From positions 868,001 to 932,000 of the forward strand of contig JAKSGN010000002.1 in the NCBI GenBank assembly GCA_024180945.1: 64,000 nt of DNA, given 5' to 3'. The DNA comes from Macrophomina tecta (Eukaryota; Ascomycota; Dothideomycetes; Botryosphaeriales; Botryosphaeriaceae). Below, one piece after another: positions 35,378 to 45,657 of the stretch. The stretch's first letter is position 1. Each line of letters opens with the position of its first letter. Both the position numbers and the translations under genes were made by a program. The notes below the pieces were generated by a model. It was not told the origin of the DNA, did no database searches, and was given only the letters and a program-made list of their open reading frames with translations.

Positions 35378-38143
35378 ATGGAAACTCTTTCCGTCGATAT
35401 CATCGACACCTCTAAAGAAGACTCCCGACCTCCTTTTCAACAACGTTTCACTGCCCGTACCGATCCATGCGATAATCCGTTCTCTCCTTCACCTGAGATG
35501 TACTCTTCTGCTTATCCAGCGCCGCCAGCTATTCGCCTGGAAGCTAGGTCTTCCACAAGCACCGACCAGCCCGCGACTGATGATAGCATGGTACGCCCTC
35601 GCGCACACCGAGCTGCCTCATCTACGTACTCCCGCTCGGCGCATTACGAAACTACGTCCATGTACTGGTCAGCAGAGATGCCGCCACCCACATCGCTTGG
35701 TTTCTCCATTCCAGAACCTGCAGCCCGTTCTGCTTCCACAGGCGCCTTACAGGATACGCACGACCAAATCAACGCCATGATGGAAGATCTAGCGTATGGT
35801 AATGAGGCCACCAACCAAGTGACCGTCGAGGAGGACGATCGCGAGCCGACTCGTAACACCAGTCACACTCCTCCGATGCCGCTTACACCCATAAGCAACA
35901 AGACACCACGGCAACGAGACCTCAGCGACCGAACTTTGGTTGACGCCCTCCGAACGGATTCTGCAACTTGTCGACTGATCAGGGAGATAATTCGCATTTG
36001 TTGGAAAGATGACTTGCAGCATCGGCTCGTTCTCATTGCAGTTATCATCCATAAAGACCTACGGAAGTGCTTTCACAGCCAAAAGGTCACCCACGACACA
36101 TCCCGGCGCGCTGGTGAACTAGCGACGTCCGTTGATGAGGTACTCAACGCCTGGGCGGAGCACATGATGCCGCTACAGCAAGCCATTGATAGCATAGACG
36201 TCGTGAAAGATACGCCAAATTTAGTGGACATGGCCAAGGAGAAACATGGCCCCGCTATGAAGGTCTTCTCAAAGGTGCTTCTGTAAGTGTCTTCTATCCT
36301 CTGACATAATGAGTCATTGATAATGCATAGTCCCATTCCCACAGAAGCCGGCGCTGAATGTAACTCGAGGGTCGTGAAGATGATGAAGGAACTGTTTGAC
36401 AATGAAGTTCGCCTGCCATTCGAGCAACTGCTAAGTGTGCAGAGGAGTACTAGCCCTGCCGAGATCACCGCTCGGGGCTACCTTGTGGTCTTGAACAAAA
36501 GCTTTATCAGGATATCCGAGATGGCCGATTTGCTCCGCACATCAACCAACAGTACCTGGGTTCACTGGAAACAAATCAGTGAGAAGATTGCCAAGCAGGC
36601 AGAGCCAGCAAGAACACACAAATCCGCAGCTCTGACCCAGCGGGCTAAATCCACTATGAGCCGTATGCTCAGCCGCTCGCACACGAAAAGGAACCGTATA
36701 ATTCACAATGATGATGGCCACATCAAGATATCCTCGCCGCTCGAGACCATAGCGAAGCTCGAAACCACACGGCGGCAACCTCGTGACGCTCTTGTTCGTG
36801 ATACTACAGTCGAGATTCCGCGCCATCCGTTAGACGCTGCTCCCGAAGACACTCCTCTTGAGGACCTGGTGCCGGACGCTGGTTACATATCGGCTCTCGA
36901 ATTAAATACAGTCTACGAGGAGAAAGACGGGATGGGGCCATTCACACCACACACCCAGTTCAGCCCTCGTCATCCCAGCAACAGCTTCGCTGATGTATCA
37001 AAGGATCAAGCTGCCGTTGCTACTGGTACGGAAGACGACCCCTTCATCGGCTGGGACAGCGTGACCGACAACCGCGCCCCTACAGCCCTCGGCATCTTCA
37101 ACTCATCCCCTCCTCCCGACCTCACACTCCACAGCGGCCTCCGCCCCGCCTCCTCGCCCTACCGCTGGTCCACGCCCTTCGATGCCACTGCCCAAAACAC
37201 CACCGCTTCCCACCCCGACAGCCGCCCCCCCTCCACCGCCTTCACCATTGACGGCGCACGCTACTACAATATGCTCCGCGAGTTCTACCGCATGGACCCG
37301 GACAAGCCCGAACCAGGCGAGGACCCGGACCTTTACAGCATGTGGTACCGCGCGCACGCGCTGCGCCGTCTAGAGGAGGGCGGCAAGCCCGCCGATACTC
37401 CGAACATCCAGTTCCCAACGGAAGCCATGGTTAGCATCCAGCGCGCGCACGAAAAGAAACATGAGAAGAAGCGCATGCAGTTGCACCGCGCGCAGGATGC
37501 ACTGGTGCAGGAGCGGAGGGAGTTGGATGAGCTCGATGTGCAGCTGAAGAGTGCTATGGCGGGGCGGGGAGCTGAGGTGGCGGGTGTACGCCTCGGCGTA
37601 GACGGGGACATGGATGTAGTTGGCCGAGAGAAGAGAGCGCTCAGGGAGAGCTTGAGCCCGTATGGTGCGGGGTCTGATGGGCAGCGGGACTTGGCGAGGA
37701 AGGCCAGTGTTGCGAGGAAGAGCCGTGACCGCTCGTCGACGAATGAGAGTCAGCAGACGGGCTCGTCGCAAGGTGATTCTTCGAAGGGTGTGATCGTGCG
37801 CAGGGAGTCGAGAAGAAAGGCGGTAGTTCGGCCGGACCAGGATGGCGTCGACGTTTTCCTCACCCGCCAGGGCTCTGTCAAGGAGGAGCGCGAGGATGAT
37901 GAGAGTGCCCGCTCGAACAGTCTGGTGCTGGATTTCGTATTCCCGCCGCGCGCCCAGAACAATAGCGCACGCGCATCGACGACGCAGCGTAGCCACCACA
38001 GCGGCCCGATATCGCTCGGACAGACGGACTTGAACGAGAGGGGTGCCTCTGGAATCTTCTGGTATAACAACCTCGATGGAGACGCTGAGTCCTATATCAC
38101 GGACGAAGAGGAGCCGTGGAGGCTTGATGAGAGAGCGGGCTGA
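35378..38143 (+). CDS. unrecognised 905-residue protein, mostly disordered
   Basis: Exons 35378-36282 and 36331-38143 give 905 aa; the junction GT..AG is in phase. An ATG nine bases upstream (35369) is an alternative start. I do not recognise the family. A conserved-looking helical core spans about 200-400 (LIREIIRICWKDDLQHRLVL, KEHGPAMKVF-like region, MKELFDNEVRLPFEQLL, LNKSFIRISEMADLL). Long Ser/Thr/Pro-rich segments surround it. A coiled coil lies at about 680-740 (HEKKHEKKRMQLHRAQDALV), and the C-terminus is Arg/Ser-rich. There is no signal peptide or membrane segment. The core could be a lineage-specific scaffold domain. Good codon phase across the intron and a long uninterrupted second exon argue that the gene is real. 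Confidence 0.7.
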
Positions 38144-38904
38144 CTACACCCTGTGAGCTGCAGGAGGACGGCGAAGTGCGAGTGGGATATCTGGTGAGTT
38201 GGTTCTTATATCCTTGGCATCGGTGATGTTGTTTGGCAAAAAAAAAAAAAAAAAAAAAGCCCTTAGATGTCAAACCTGCCCGCAGAGATCCAGTACTTGA
38301 CACCTATCCTCGAAAGACTCCTCCTACCTATACATCTGCACAACAACAACAATACGATGATTATATGCTGCCGCTGGATTGCTGTCGTGCAGACTTCCAT
38401 ACGACTGACAACTGGCGAAGATATGATTGTCGGGCTTGTGTTCTGCCTAGGAAAAAAAGAAAGGGGTTCTTTCTGCTCTTCGACTGGCTCGATTGAATTC
38501 TTCGCTCTTATGCGGATGCCGAAGTTGATGCCTCGATCGCGACATACCCGCTGGATGCCCCTATTTTTCATTCTTTCCGTTTTCATTTCACGGATAGCCT
38601 GAGCTCTGATACACTTCGATCCGGCTTCATGCTGCGAATTTGATGAGAAGTTGCCAGGACGGTCATGGTAGATACAAACAGTATCAAACAATGCACTAGC
38701 AAATCCCTCTGTTATGATGGCCATCAGCATATGAACGATTATCGCCGATGAGATGCGTCAACAGTTTCACATCGAAAGGCAGACGGTTGAGTGTTCTTCG
38801 TGGGATGTTTGTTCCCAGGCTGTGTGGCATTTCCTTATTTGGGCTCCCTTCACAGCCCCAAAGCGGAGCCCATAGATTCATCATTTTCAGAACTGCTATC
38901 AGCC
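38144..38904. other. tail-to-tail intergenic region
   Basis: About 760 bp between converging genes, including a 21-A tract at 38238-38258. No RNA gene or ORF is supported. Confidence 0.55.
38238..38258. repeat. poly-A homopolymer (21 A)
   Basis: An uninterrupted run of 21 A, 95 bp after the stop codon of the preceding gene. It is low complexity; no role is assigned. Confidence 0.9.
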
Positions 38905-40113
38905 TCATAAACCCGCCCCTTCCAACCCCTTTATCCGTTCGTCTCTATCTCTCAGCTCCTTGATTAACTCTTCCCGCTCCTCATTCCACTTCTTGCTCTC
39001 CTTTTTCCGTTCATTAATTTCCTCCGCCTGCGAGTATATTTTGTCGCGCAGGGCAACAATCTGCTGCTGGAACGCGACTCTGTCCTCCATCCGCTCGCAA
39101 TTCCTCGCCGCCTCGGCCATCATGTCCATGACGCTCCACTCGTGGTCCGCACCGCCGCTCGTCATGCTCCCGCTCCCGCTGTCAACAGTGCTGATGCTGG
39201 CGGAGCGCGAGAAGATGGAGGGGACGTGAGGCCCCGGTAGTGAGGGGCGCCGGGCCGCTCGGGCGTTCTGCTCCATGCGCAGCTTCTCGAGCTCGATGGC
39301 GAGGCGGTGCTGCTGAGCGCGGGCGGTGGCTAGCGCGGCCTCGAGGTCGTGGATGCGGCGGACGGCCGTGTCGTGCGTCATCATGTTGGAAGGTAGATGC
39401 GCGGGGTTGCTACGGCGGCGTCGTTCGGGAGCTTTGGGGACGGGCTTAGGGGCGTGTAGTTTGTCTTGTGTTGCGGCGGTCGAGGCTGACAGCGTTGTCG
39501 AGGTTGAGGTGATGGAGGCGGAGCGTGAGGTTGCGGTTGATGGTGAGGAGGATCGGGCTAAGGGTCTGGCTTGTGGGATATCTTCGAAACCGTCGGTGTG
39601 GGAGGGCATTGGTGTGGCATCTTTCATGATGGTTTGGGCACGTTGTTGGGCGGCGTGGGAGAAGTGTCGTCGTGGTGATGCTGATGATGATGATGATGTT
39701 GACGGTGACGAATTGGGATGACTGGCCCAACGGAAATGTTTTACGGCTCGTCCTGGGTATATCGACGATGGGTATGTGGAGTAGGGCGCAGAAAATGTGA
39801 TGGGGGACTTAGAGGCCACCTTGTGATTAATGCTAGTGGTGGTTGAGGCGACGCTGCGAGACGCTGACGGATCGCCTGACGAAAGTTTGCTAGTCAGAGC
39901 CAGATCACCTGAACGGGCGGCAGGTTTGAAAATGTGGGGGATGTGAGGAGATGGTGAGTGTCGAGCGTGCTGAGTGGTTTTAAGAGGAAGAGGCCGAACG
40001 CCGAGCCTGTTAAGGTTCTGGCAATCTCGGATCGGGGAGGCGGGGAACGAGGGATTGACGATGTGAGAGGGGCCGGGAAGGTTCGACAGATAAAGGGCTG
40101 CGGGCTTGGACAT
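38905..40113 (-). CDS. unrecognised coiled-coil protein, 402 aa
   Basis: A single-exon minus-strand gene. The first 230 residues are Ser/Thr/Pro-rich with runs of serine. A helix at about 245-285 (HDTAVRRIHDLEAALATARA) and a C-terminal coiled coil at about 330-400 (RNCERMEDRVAFQQQIVALR, then ERKKESKKWNEEREELIKEL) form heptads. No catalytic or membrane feature is visible, and I do not recognise a family. The clear coiled coil close to the stop codon and the divergent position against the Hsp70-like gene support it as real. A TATATAA-like motif at about 40250 could serve as its TATA box. Confidence 0.6.
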   Translation of the reverse strand: MSKPAALYLSNLPGPSHIVNPSFPASPIRDCQNLNRLGVRPLPLKTTQHARHSPSPHIPHIFKPAARSGDLALTSKLSSGDPSASRSVASTTTSINHKVASKSPITFSAPYSTYPSSIYPGRAVKHFRWASHPNSSPSTSSSSSASPRRHFSHAAQQRAQTIMKDATPMPSHTDGFEDIPQARPLARSSSPSTATSRSASITSTSTTLSASTAATQDKLHAPKPVPKAPERRRRSNPAHLPSNMMTHDTAVRRIHDLEAALATARAQQHRLAIELEKLRMEQNARAARRPSLPGPHVPSIFSRSASISTVDSGSGSMTSGGADHEWSVMDMMAEAARNCERMEDRVAFQQQIVALRDKIYSQAEEINERKKESKKWNEEREELIKELRDRDERIKGLEGAGL

Positions 40114-40775
40114 GGGTCCTGGGCTCGCATCACCGTAATCGGGTCAGCAGCCGAGAACATACCTGGATTGGGGCGCGTGTCGTGGCTGAACATGGCGGGA
40201 GGTGGTGGGAATGCGGGCGTCGGCTCGGCAGCTCGCATGGCCAGCGCAACGGTATATAACGGGCCGCAGATTTGTTTTGGCGAAGCTGTGAGGCGAGCAG
40301 CCGACTATGCAGTGGCTGCCGGGCGGACAGGCGGTGGATGGGCGCCGCCAGGGACGCCGCAGCCCGCCGGACGCCTGCTGGACCCTGGATTCTCTCGGGC
40401 TGGTCGCATCCAGCAGGCCCGATGACGTCGCTGCGGGGATCATCGCTCATCGCGCGTCTCCACCAGCCCCAGCCAGGCCGGATTGGGCCCGTGTGCGCAT
40501 GATGCCCGCTGCCGCCGCAGCCAGGCACCAGCGCGTGGTCGCCGCGCAGCAAACACCACACCAAGCGGTGGCCAGACGGGCCAGCGCAATATTGCTGCCT
40601 GGCGGCAGCCCGCTGATAAATGCAGCCGCGCGCCTGATGCCGTCGGCGCGCTGGCTGGACGGCGGCCCCGTGACCGCGTGACTGCGTGACTGCGTGCCGT
40701 CTCTCGCGTCGCAACCGGCCCTGTGCCTCGCTCGCCAAATCCGGCGCAAACCGGCCCAGCAAAACAAACGCAAAC
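40114..40775. promoter_or_regulatory. shared divergent promoter region
   Basis: About 660 bp of GC-rich sequence between the starts of the coiled-coil gene (-) and the Hsp70-like gene (+). GGTATATAACG at about 40249-40259 is a TATA-like motif placed for the minus-strand gene. ORFs on both strands here are compositional. Confidence 0.5.
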
Positions 40776-43276
40776 ATGGCTTCCAAGAAGCTATTCTCCC
40801 TTCCTTTCCGCTCCTCCAATCAGCCCAGTCCACCGCCACCACCGCCTGCGGCCTCGTCATCAGCTGCCCAACCAGATGACAGCTCATCCAAGGCGGGTGC
40901 TAGCAGTAGCACCGCAACACACGCGCCGAGCACGCCGGCCGCGGTGAACAATGCTCCTCCACCCGCCACGCCGGACCGCCTGATCGTGGGTGTTGACTTC
41001 GGCACCACATATTCCGGGTAGGTGTTCACTTTCCCATGCCAGCACCGCCTCAAGCCTGGCCAGCAGCCACAGACGCGCTGACCGCCTGACCAGCGTAGCT
41101 GCCTGTTACAGCGGTACCCCCGACGACATTGATATCATCAAATCGTGAGTCTCCAGCTTTCAGCCTCGTCGCCAGGGCAGCTCGGCGCCATTCGGGGATC
41201 CGTGTTTTGCCTTCCTCTCCGGGACATCTTGTCTCGACGTCAACAAGCGCCATTTGTCTCACTATTTCGTTTCTGTTGAAGATGGCCTGGTGGCAACGGC
41301 ATTACCTCCGACAAGGTGCCCACCGAAATCGGCTATGAACTGCACCCCGCGACCGCCACACCAACTCCATCCTCGACCACCGAGAGTATAAGCGACGCTG
41401 GAGACGCGAACCCTGACACCAAGATCAAATGGGGCTTCCAATTTGGTCCTATGGATGCCCGTCTCCGCTGCATCAAGCTGTTCCTTGACAGGGGCCAAAA
41501 GCTACCGCACTTCGTGTCGCCCCTCGATACGGCAGTACAGCTGCGAAAATATAACAAAACGGTCATGGACGCTGTTACCGACTATCTCAGCCAGATCCGT
41601 GCACACACGATTGAGACGCTTACACGCCGACACGGCGAGGCCTTTATGGCGTCTACGCCCACACAATTCGTGCTCACCGTGCCCGCCGTATGGAGCGATT
41701 CTGCAAAGGATGCAACTCTCAAGGCGGCCGAAAGGGCAGGAATGGGAAGTAGAGAGAGCGGCGACCTCAAACTGATCTCTGAGCCTGAGGCTGCAGCTGT
41801 TTACACGCTAAAGGCCATTCAGCCTAACCATCTAAGTGTTGGTGACAATTTCATTGTCTGCGATGCAGGTGAGTTGCGTCTCCATCTCCAATTTTTGATG
41901 CACGGAGAGTCGAAGAAATCATCCGGACGTGACTGTTTCGCGTATTCTAAGACACTTACGTCCGGACGACTGCTTCCAATCACCATGAAAAATCGCCACG
42001 TTTAACATAAACGGGCATCTGTGTTTCCTGCGAACAAAGGCAACAAATGCACAGCAGCCGAATAACACCTTCACGACATAGGCGGCGGCACAGTCGATCT
42101 CATCGCCTACAAAATCACCCAATTATCCCCGCTTCTCGTGGAAGAATCCGCCATCGGCACGGGCGGCCTCTGCGGCTCCGCATTTCTTGATTACCGCTTC
42201 GAAGACCACATCAAAGCCCGACTGGGCGAAGAGCGCTACACCGAAATGCGCAACCGTAAGCAGAAGACGTGGAATATGGCGCTAAAGCACTTTGAAGAGT
42301 TCGTGAAACGTAACTTCAATCCGGAGTCTTGCCCGGAAATCAATATTCCCTTTCCTGGACTACCGGATGATGAGGAGGTAGGCCTGGATTGCGGTTTCTT
42401 GTCGATGAGCGTAGAGCAGCTGAAAGAGATTTTCGATCCGGTTGTTAAAGACGTGATTGATTTGGTGGACGGGCAAGTAAGAGAGCTGAGGGCCAAGGGG
42501 GAAAAGGTGAGTGGCGTTGTGCTGGTGGGCGGATTTGGGCAGAGTGACTACCTGTACAAGTGCTTGAAGGCGCATTTTAATGATAGCGCCCCGCCGCCGC
42601 CGTACGAGGAGAAGCCAACGCATAAAGTTGCCGTCGAGAGTAAGCAGGCGAATGAGGCGGTGCAGGTCATGCATCCGATGTATGCATGGACGGCGGTTGT
42701 CAGAGGCGCGGTGTTGAGAGGCCTCGAGGGGAGTATGGTGGTGAGTCGGAAGAGCAGATGGTGGTACGGGACGAGCTATGCCACTATATTTGAGGATGGG
42801 AAGCACCAAGTAGGTGAGAGGTACTGGAGTCCACTATGGGAGAGGTGGATGGTGAGTGATCGGATGCAGTGGCATATCAAGAAGGTGAGTAACTCTTCCC
42901 TCTCATCCGCTCTCGAGCTAAGCTGATAACGTGATTTTTGTAGGGTGATCAAATATCGGACGCGCATCCCATTTCATTCCACTACACCCGCAATTTCCGC
43001 CCCAATCAATCCCTAGTCGTCGAAGATGACCTCATTGCTTGCGATTGGGATGAGGCGCCTGGTTCGTTGCAGAAGGGGCTTACCACAGTCTGCACTCTCA
43101 CGACGGATCTTGGAAAAGTTCCGAAAAGTTTGTTCACGCGGTTGACGACAAGCAAGGGCGTGGAGTTTGACAACTTGGATTTCTCCTTGGACATGAGGGT
43201 GCAAAGTGCGGGACTGGTGTTCGAGCTGTGTGTGGATGGTGTGGGGTACGGGAGGGTCGAAGCGAAGTTTCATTGA
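40776..43276 (+). CDS. divergent Hsp70-family (actin-like ATPase) protein
   Basis: Exons 40776-41017, 41094-41144, 41282-41868, 42082-42884 and 42944-43276 give 671 aa. The N-terminal 70 residues are Ser/Pro/Ala-rich. Hsp70/actin ATPase motifs follow: phosphate-1 DRLIVGVDFGTTYSG, connect-1-like VPAVWSDSAKDATLKAA, phosphate-2 VCDAGGGTVDLIAYKI (split by intron 3) and the adenosine motif VVLVGGFGQSDYL. The canonical DnaK substrate domain is not evident, so this belongs to the expanded fungal 'Hsp70-like' group related to HSPA12. Those bind ATP but have poorly known roles. Intron 3 is 213 nt against about 60-140 for the others and contains a 73-bp inverted-repeat element. Confidence 0.88.
41908..41980. 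repeat. 73-bp inverted-repeat element, copy 4 (intronic)
   Basis: The left end begins AGTCGAAGAAATCATCCGGA. The complement of the right end begins ATTGGAAGCAGTCGTCCGGA and continues CGTAAGTGTC. Length is 73 bp. It lies wholly inside the 213-nt third intron of the Hsp70-like gene, 39 bp after the donor and 101 bp before the acceptor, so splicing would remove it. Confidence 0.75.
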
Positions 43277-44065
43277 GTGTGAAAGAAAGCGAACATCAGA
43301 TGCAAGGGAATAGGGTCGAAATGAGGGCAGGAAAAAGTTTTGCTGTACTCCTGGAGTTCACATAGAGCCATTAACTCTTTTATTTCCTAATCCGGCCCCT
43401 AAAGCTGGAGGTGCGCCTATAAGTGGGGTCAGAAACCTTTTTGCCGCCTTGAAGCTGATGCTGGTGCTCTCTGCCGCTAGTGAACCTCAAGGGCTCCGCA
43501 CATGACCACCAAGATGACCGATGAGCTCCTTAGGGGCTTCTGAGAGTCCCATTAGCATTTTCGGTCTATCAAACGTGACCGGGCCCTCAAGCATGGCCAG
43601 TCTCTCAAGAATATACGTTCGTTGACCATGTCGGGACGCTCAAGCATAAGAGTCTGTAGAATCTCCAAAGAATCCCAGATGGCAGATTCACTAAAGCCGT
43701 CTCAGATGAAGTCAGTCATTGGGATTGGCGATCGCAGTTCTGTACTCACCTTTTCACTTCCACGTGAGTAGCACACTCTTACCTGCGTAGTTTCGTGGTA
43801 CAGTAGTAATTGGCAATGGATGCAGTATGAACTAGACAGCCGACGTGGGGCATATTTTTTCTTCATTGTAGAAATATGAAGTCCAATTTTCTGGGAACAG
43901 AAGCACTCTTTTAGTTTATTTCACTTGGGTATCAGAGCCTCGTCATTCGTCATGTCCTTCCGTTCCCCCTCTTCATCGTCACTCCACCATCCTTCCATCC
44001 TCTGCTCCATCAATCTCAAGTCCTCCTTATCCATGACGCTCTGGGCAAACGTCCTTTCGAACCTC
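43277..44065. other. tail-to-tail intergenic region
   Basis: About 790 bp between the Hsp70-like gene (+) and the Gly/His-rich gene (-). No supportable gene. A 196-codon minus-strand frame across 43921-44511 is the antisense-phase shadow of the glycine-rich repeats. Confidence 0.5.
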
Positions 44066-44692
44066 TCACCAACGGCCAGGGCCACCTGGCCCACCCGGAC
44101 CGCCACCTGGACCGCCATGGTGACCAAAGCCACCACCATGGGGCCCACCGCCGAAATCACCACCACCAAAGCCTCCAGGGCCGCCGCCGCCGTGATGTCC
44201 TCCCTGGGGACCGCCGTGGTGGCCTCCACCGAAGCCGCCGGGTCCGCCAAAGCCTCCTGCTCCTCCTCCCATGTGGTGACCGGCTCCTCCTCCCGGTCCA
44301 CCGAAGTGCGGGCCGTTGCTGTGGCCGCTACCGGCGCCCATGCCGAAGAATCCACCGGCGGGAGGCTGACCGCCGACGCCGTGGCCTCCTTGGTGATGCC
44401 CATGACCGCCGTGGCTATGGTGTCCCCCCTGGGCCGGCTGCTGCGAACCGTAGCCGTAGCCACCGCCTCCGAGGTTTTGTCCGCCAAATGATCCACCAGG
44501 GCCGCCGCCATAGTAGCCGCCCTGCTGCGGCGGCTGCTGCCCGCCTCCGTATTGGTGTTGGCTGTGTTGTCCGTGGGACTTGCCGCCCATGAGCTTCTGT
44601 TCGACCTTGTGCTCGAGCTTCTCCAGGAGAGTCTCTTTCTTGTGGCCGGGTGGCTTGCTGCCGTGGGAGAAGAGGCCGCGCTCGCCGTCCAT
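44066..44692 (-). CDS. Gly/His-rich low-complexity protein, 208 aa
   Basis: A single-exon minus-strand gene. The short N-terminal region (MDGERGLFSHGSKPPGHKKE, then LLEKLEHKVEQKLMGGKSHG) is amphipathic and charged. The remaining 165 residues are Gly/His/Gln/Pro repeats of GGPGG, GGHHG and GGFGG type. There is no signal peptide. The conserved N-terminal helix followed by a G/H-rich tail resembles small fungal stress- or conidiation-associated proteins, but I cannot name the family. A TATATAG motif on the complement at 44813-44820, about 120 bp upstream, is a plausible TATA box and suggests inducible expression. The repeats bias composition, so the reading frame was checked against the helix at the N-terminus. 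Confidence 0.7.
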   Translation of the reverse strand: MDGERGLFSHGSKPPGHKKETLLEKLEHKVEQKLMGGKSHGQHSQHQYGGGQQPPQQGGYYGGGPGGSFGGQNLGGGGYGYGSQQPAQGGHHSHGGHGHHQGGHGVGGQPPAGGFFGMGAGSGHSNGPHFGGPGGGAGHHMGGGAGGFGGPGGFGGGHHGGPQGGHHGGGGPGGFGGGDFGGGPHGGGFGHHGGPGGGPGGPGGPGRW

Positions 44693-45657
44693 GGTTGCTG
44701 GGGCGGCGGGGAGGGTGAGGAGTGGAGGGTTATTTTGGGCGTGTAGAAATGGGGACTGCAGAGAGCAACTGGTGTTCTTCAGGCCGCCAAGATTGAGCGA
44801 GTGTCGGGCGGGACTATATAGGTGCGTAGGTAGGCGTGGGGTGATGTCTGGATGACGACGTCCGTAGCGACGGGGTCGCGCGAAACTTTTGTACTCGCCA
44901 TGATGGGCGCGAGTCAAGCCAGGCGCGAAGGTTTTTGCTCGGGGCGGGCCTTACAGGAGATGACGCTGGCCGCGTAGCTCTATAGCCGTTTACAGGAGTC
45001 GCGCATGCGGAAGTGTGGCGCAGGTCCGGGGCGCGGCAGGGATGGCCGTCGTCATCTGGGGGCACGGGGCGCGCCAAGCCGGCTATGCGGTCTATAGCGC
45101 CAAAGCCTGTCGTGCCGTCTGGCCCTGGAGTAGCTGAATGCCTAACAATGCGAAGCCTGGATTCATGCGCGCCATGATCTCGGCGTGAAGAGAGTCAGTC
45201 TAGAGCTTGGTCTTAGAGGCCATGGGGCGGAGTCATAATTTACACGTCTCCGACATCCAAATGAATTAAGCTTCAAGGGAAGGTGGCTGTGCGGACGGCC
45301 AGCACGTGACCTGCGGCTTTTCGTGGGGAAATGTTGCACCTAACCAGATCCTGCGGTCGACATGTCTGGCTGAGGCGGAGCGGCGCGATGAGCGGCCACG
45401 ATAATCTGGTCTTACATTGGTTGTGTATGCTTGCGCCTTGGGGAACGCATGGCGCTACCATGAGAGCTGCGACTCGTCGGAACCCGTCCTTGCGCCTGCA
45501 CGACGCGAGTTTCTTTGCGACGCGCCGTTGCCTGCTCGCCCCCGCCGCGAACACACACGCCCGTCCATACCACGCCATGTCTTGAACCCATTCGCGGGAG
45601 CCTGTCGCCTTAGCTCGCCCGCACATTCCGGTCATTGCGACCGCCACCGCTGCGACA
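44693..45657. promoter_or_regulatory. divergent promoter region of Gly/His-rich and Dicer-like genes
   Basis: About 965 bp between the two start codons. It includes a TATA-like motif (about 44813-44820) suited to the minus-strand gene. No ORF is supported. The Dicer-like gene start is preceded by an A- and C-rich context (GCGACAATGG). Confidence 0.5.

Noticed and set aside
43921..44511. 196-codon minus-strand and 188-codon plus-strand ORFs over the Gly/His-rich gene
   Set aside because: The repeats keep several frames open; the frame with the amphipathic N-terminal helix and a GG/HH tail is preferred.
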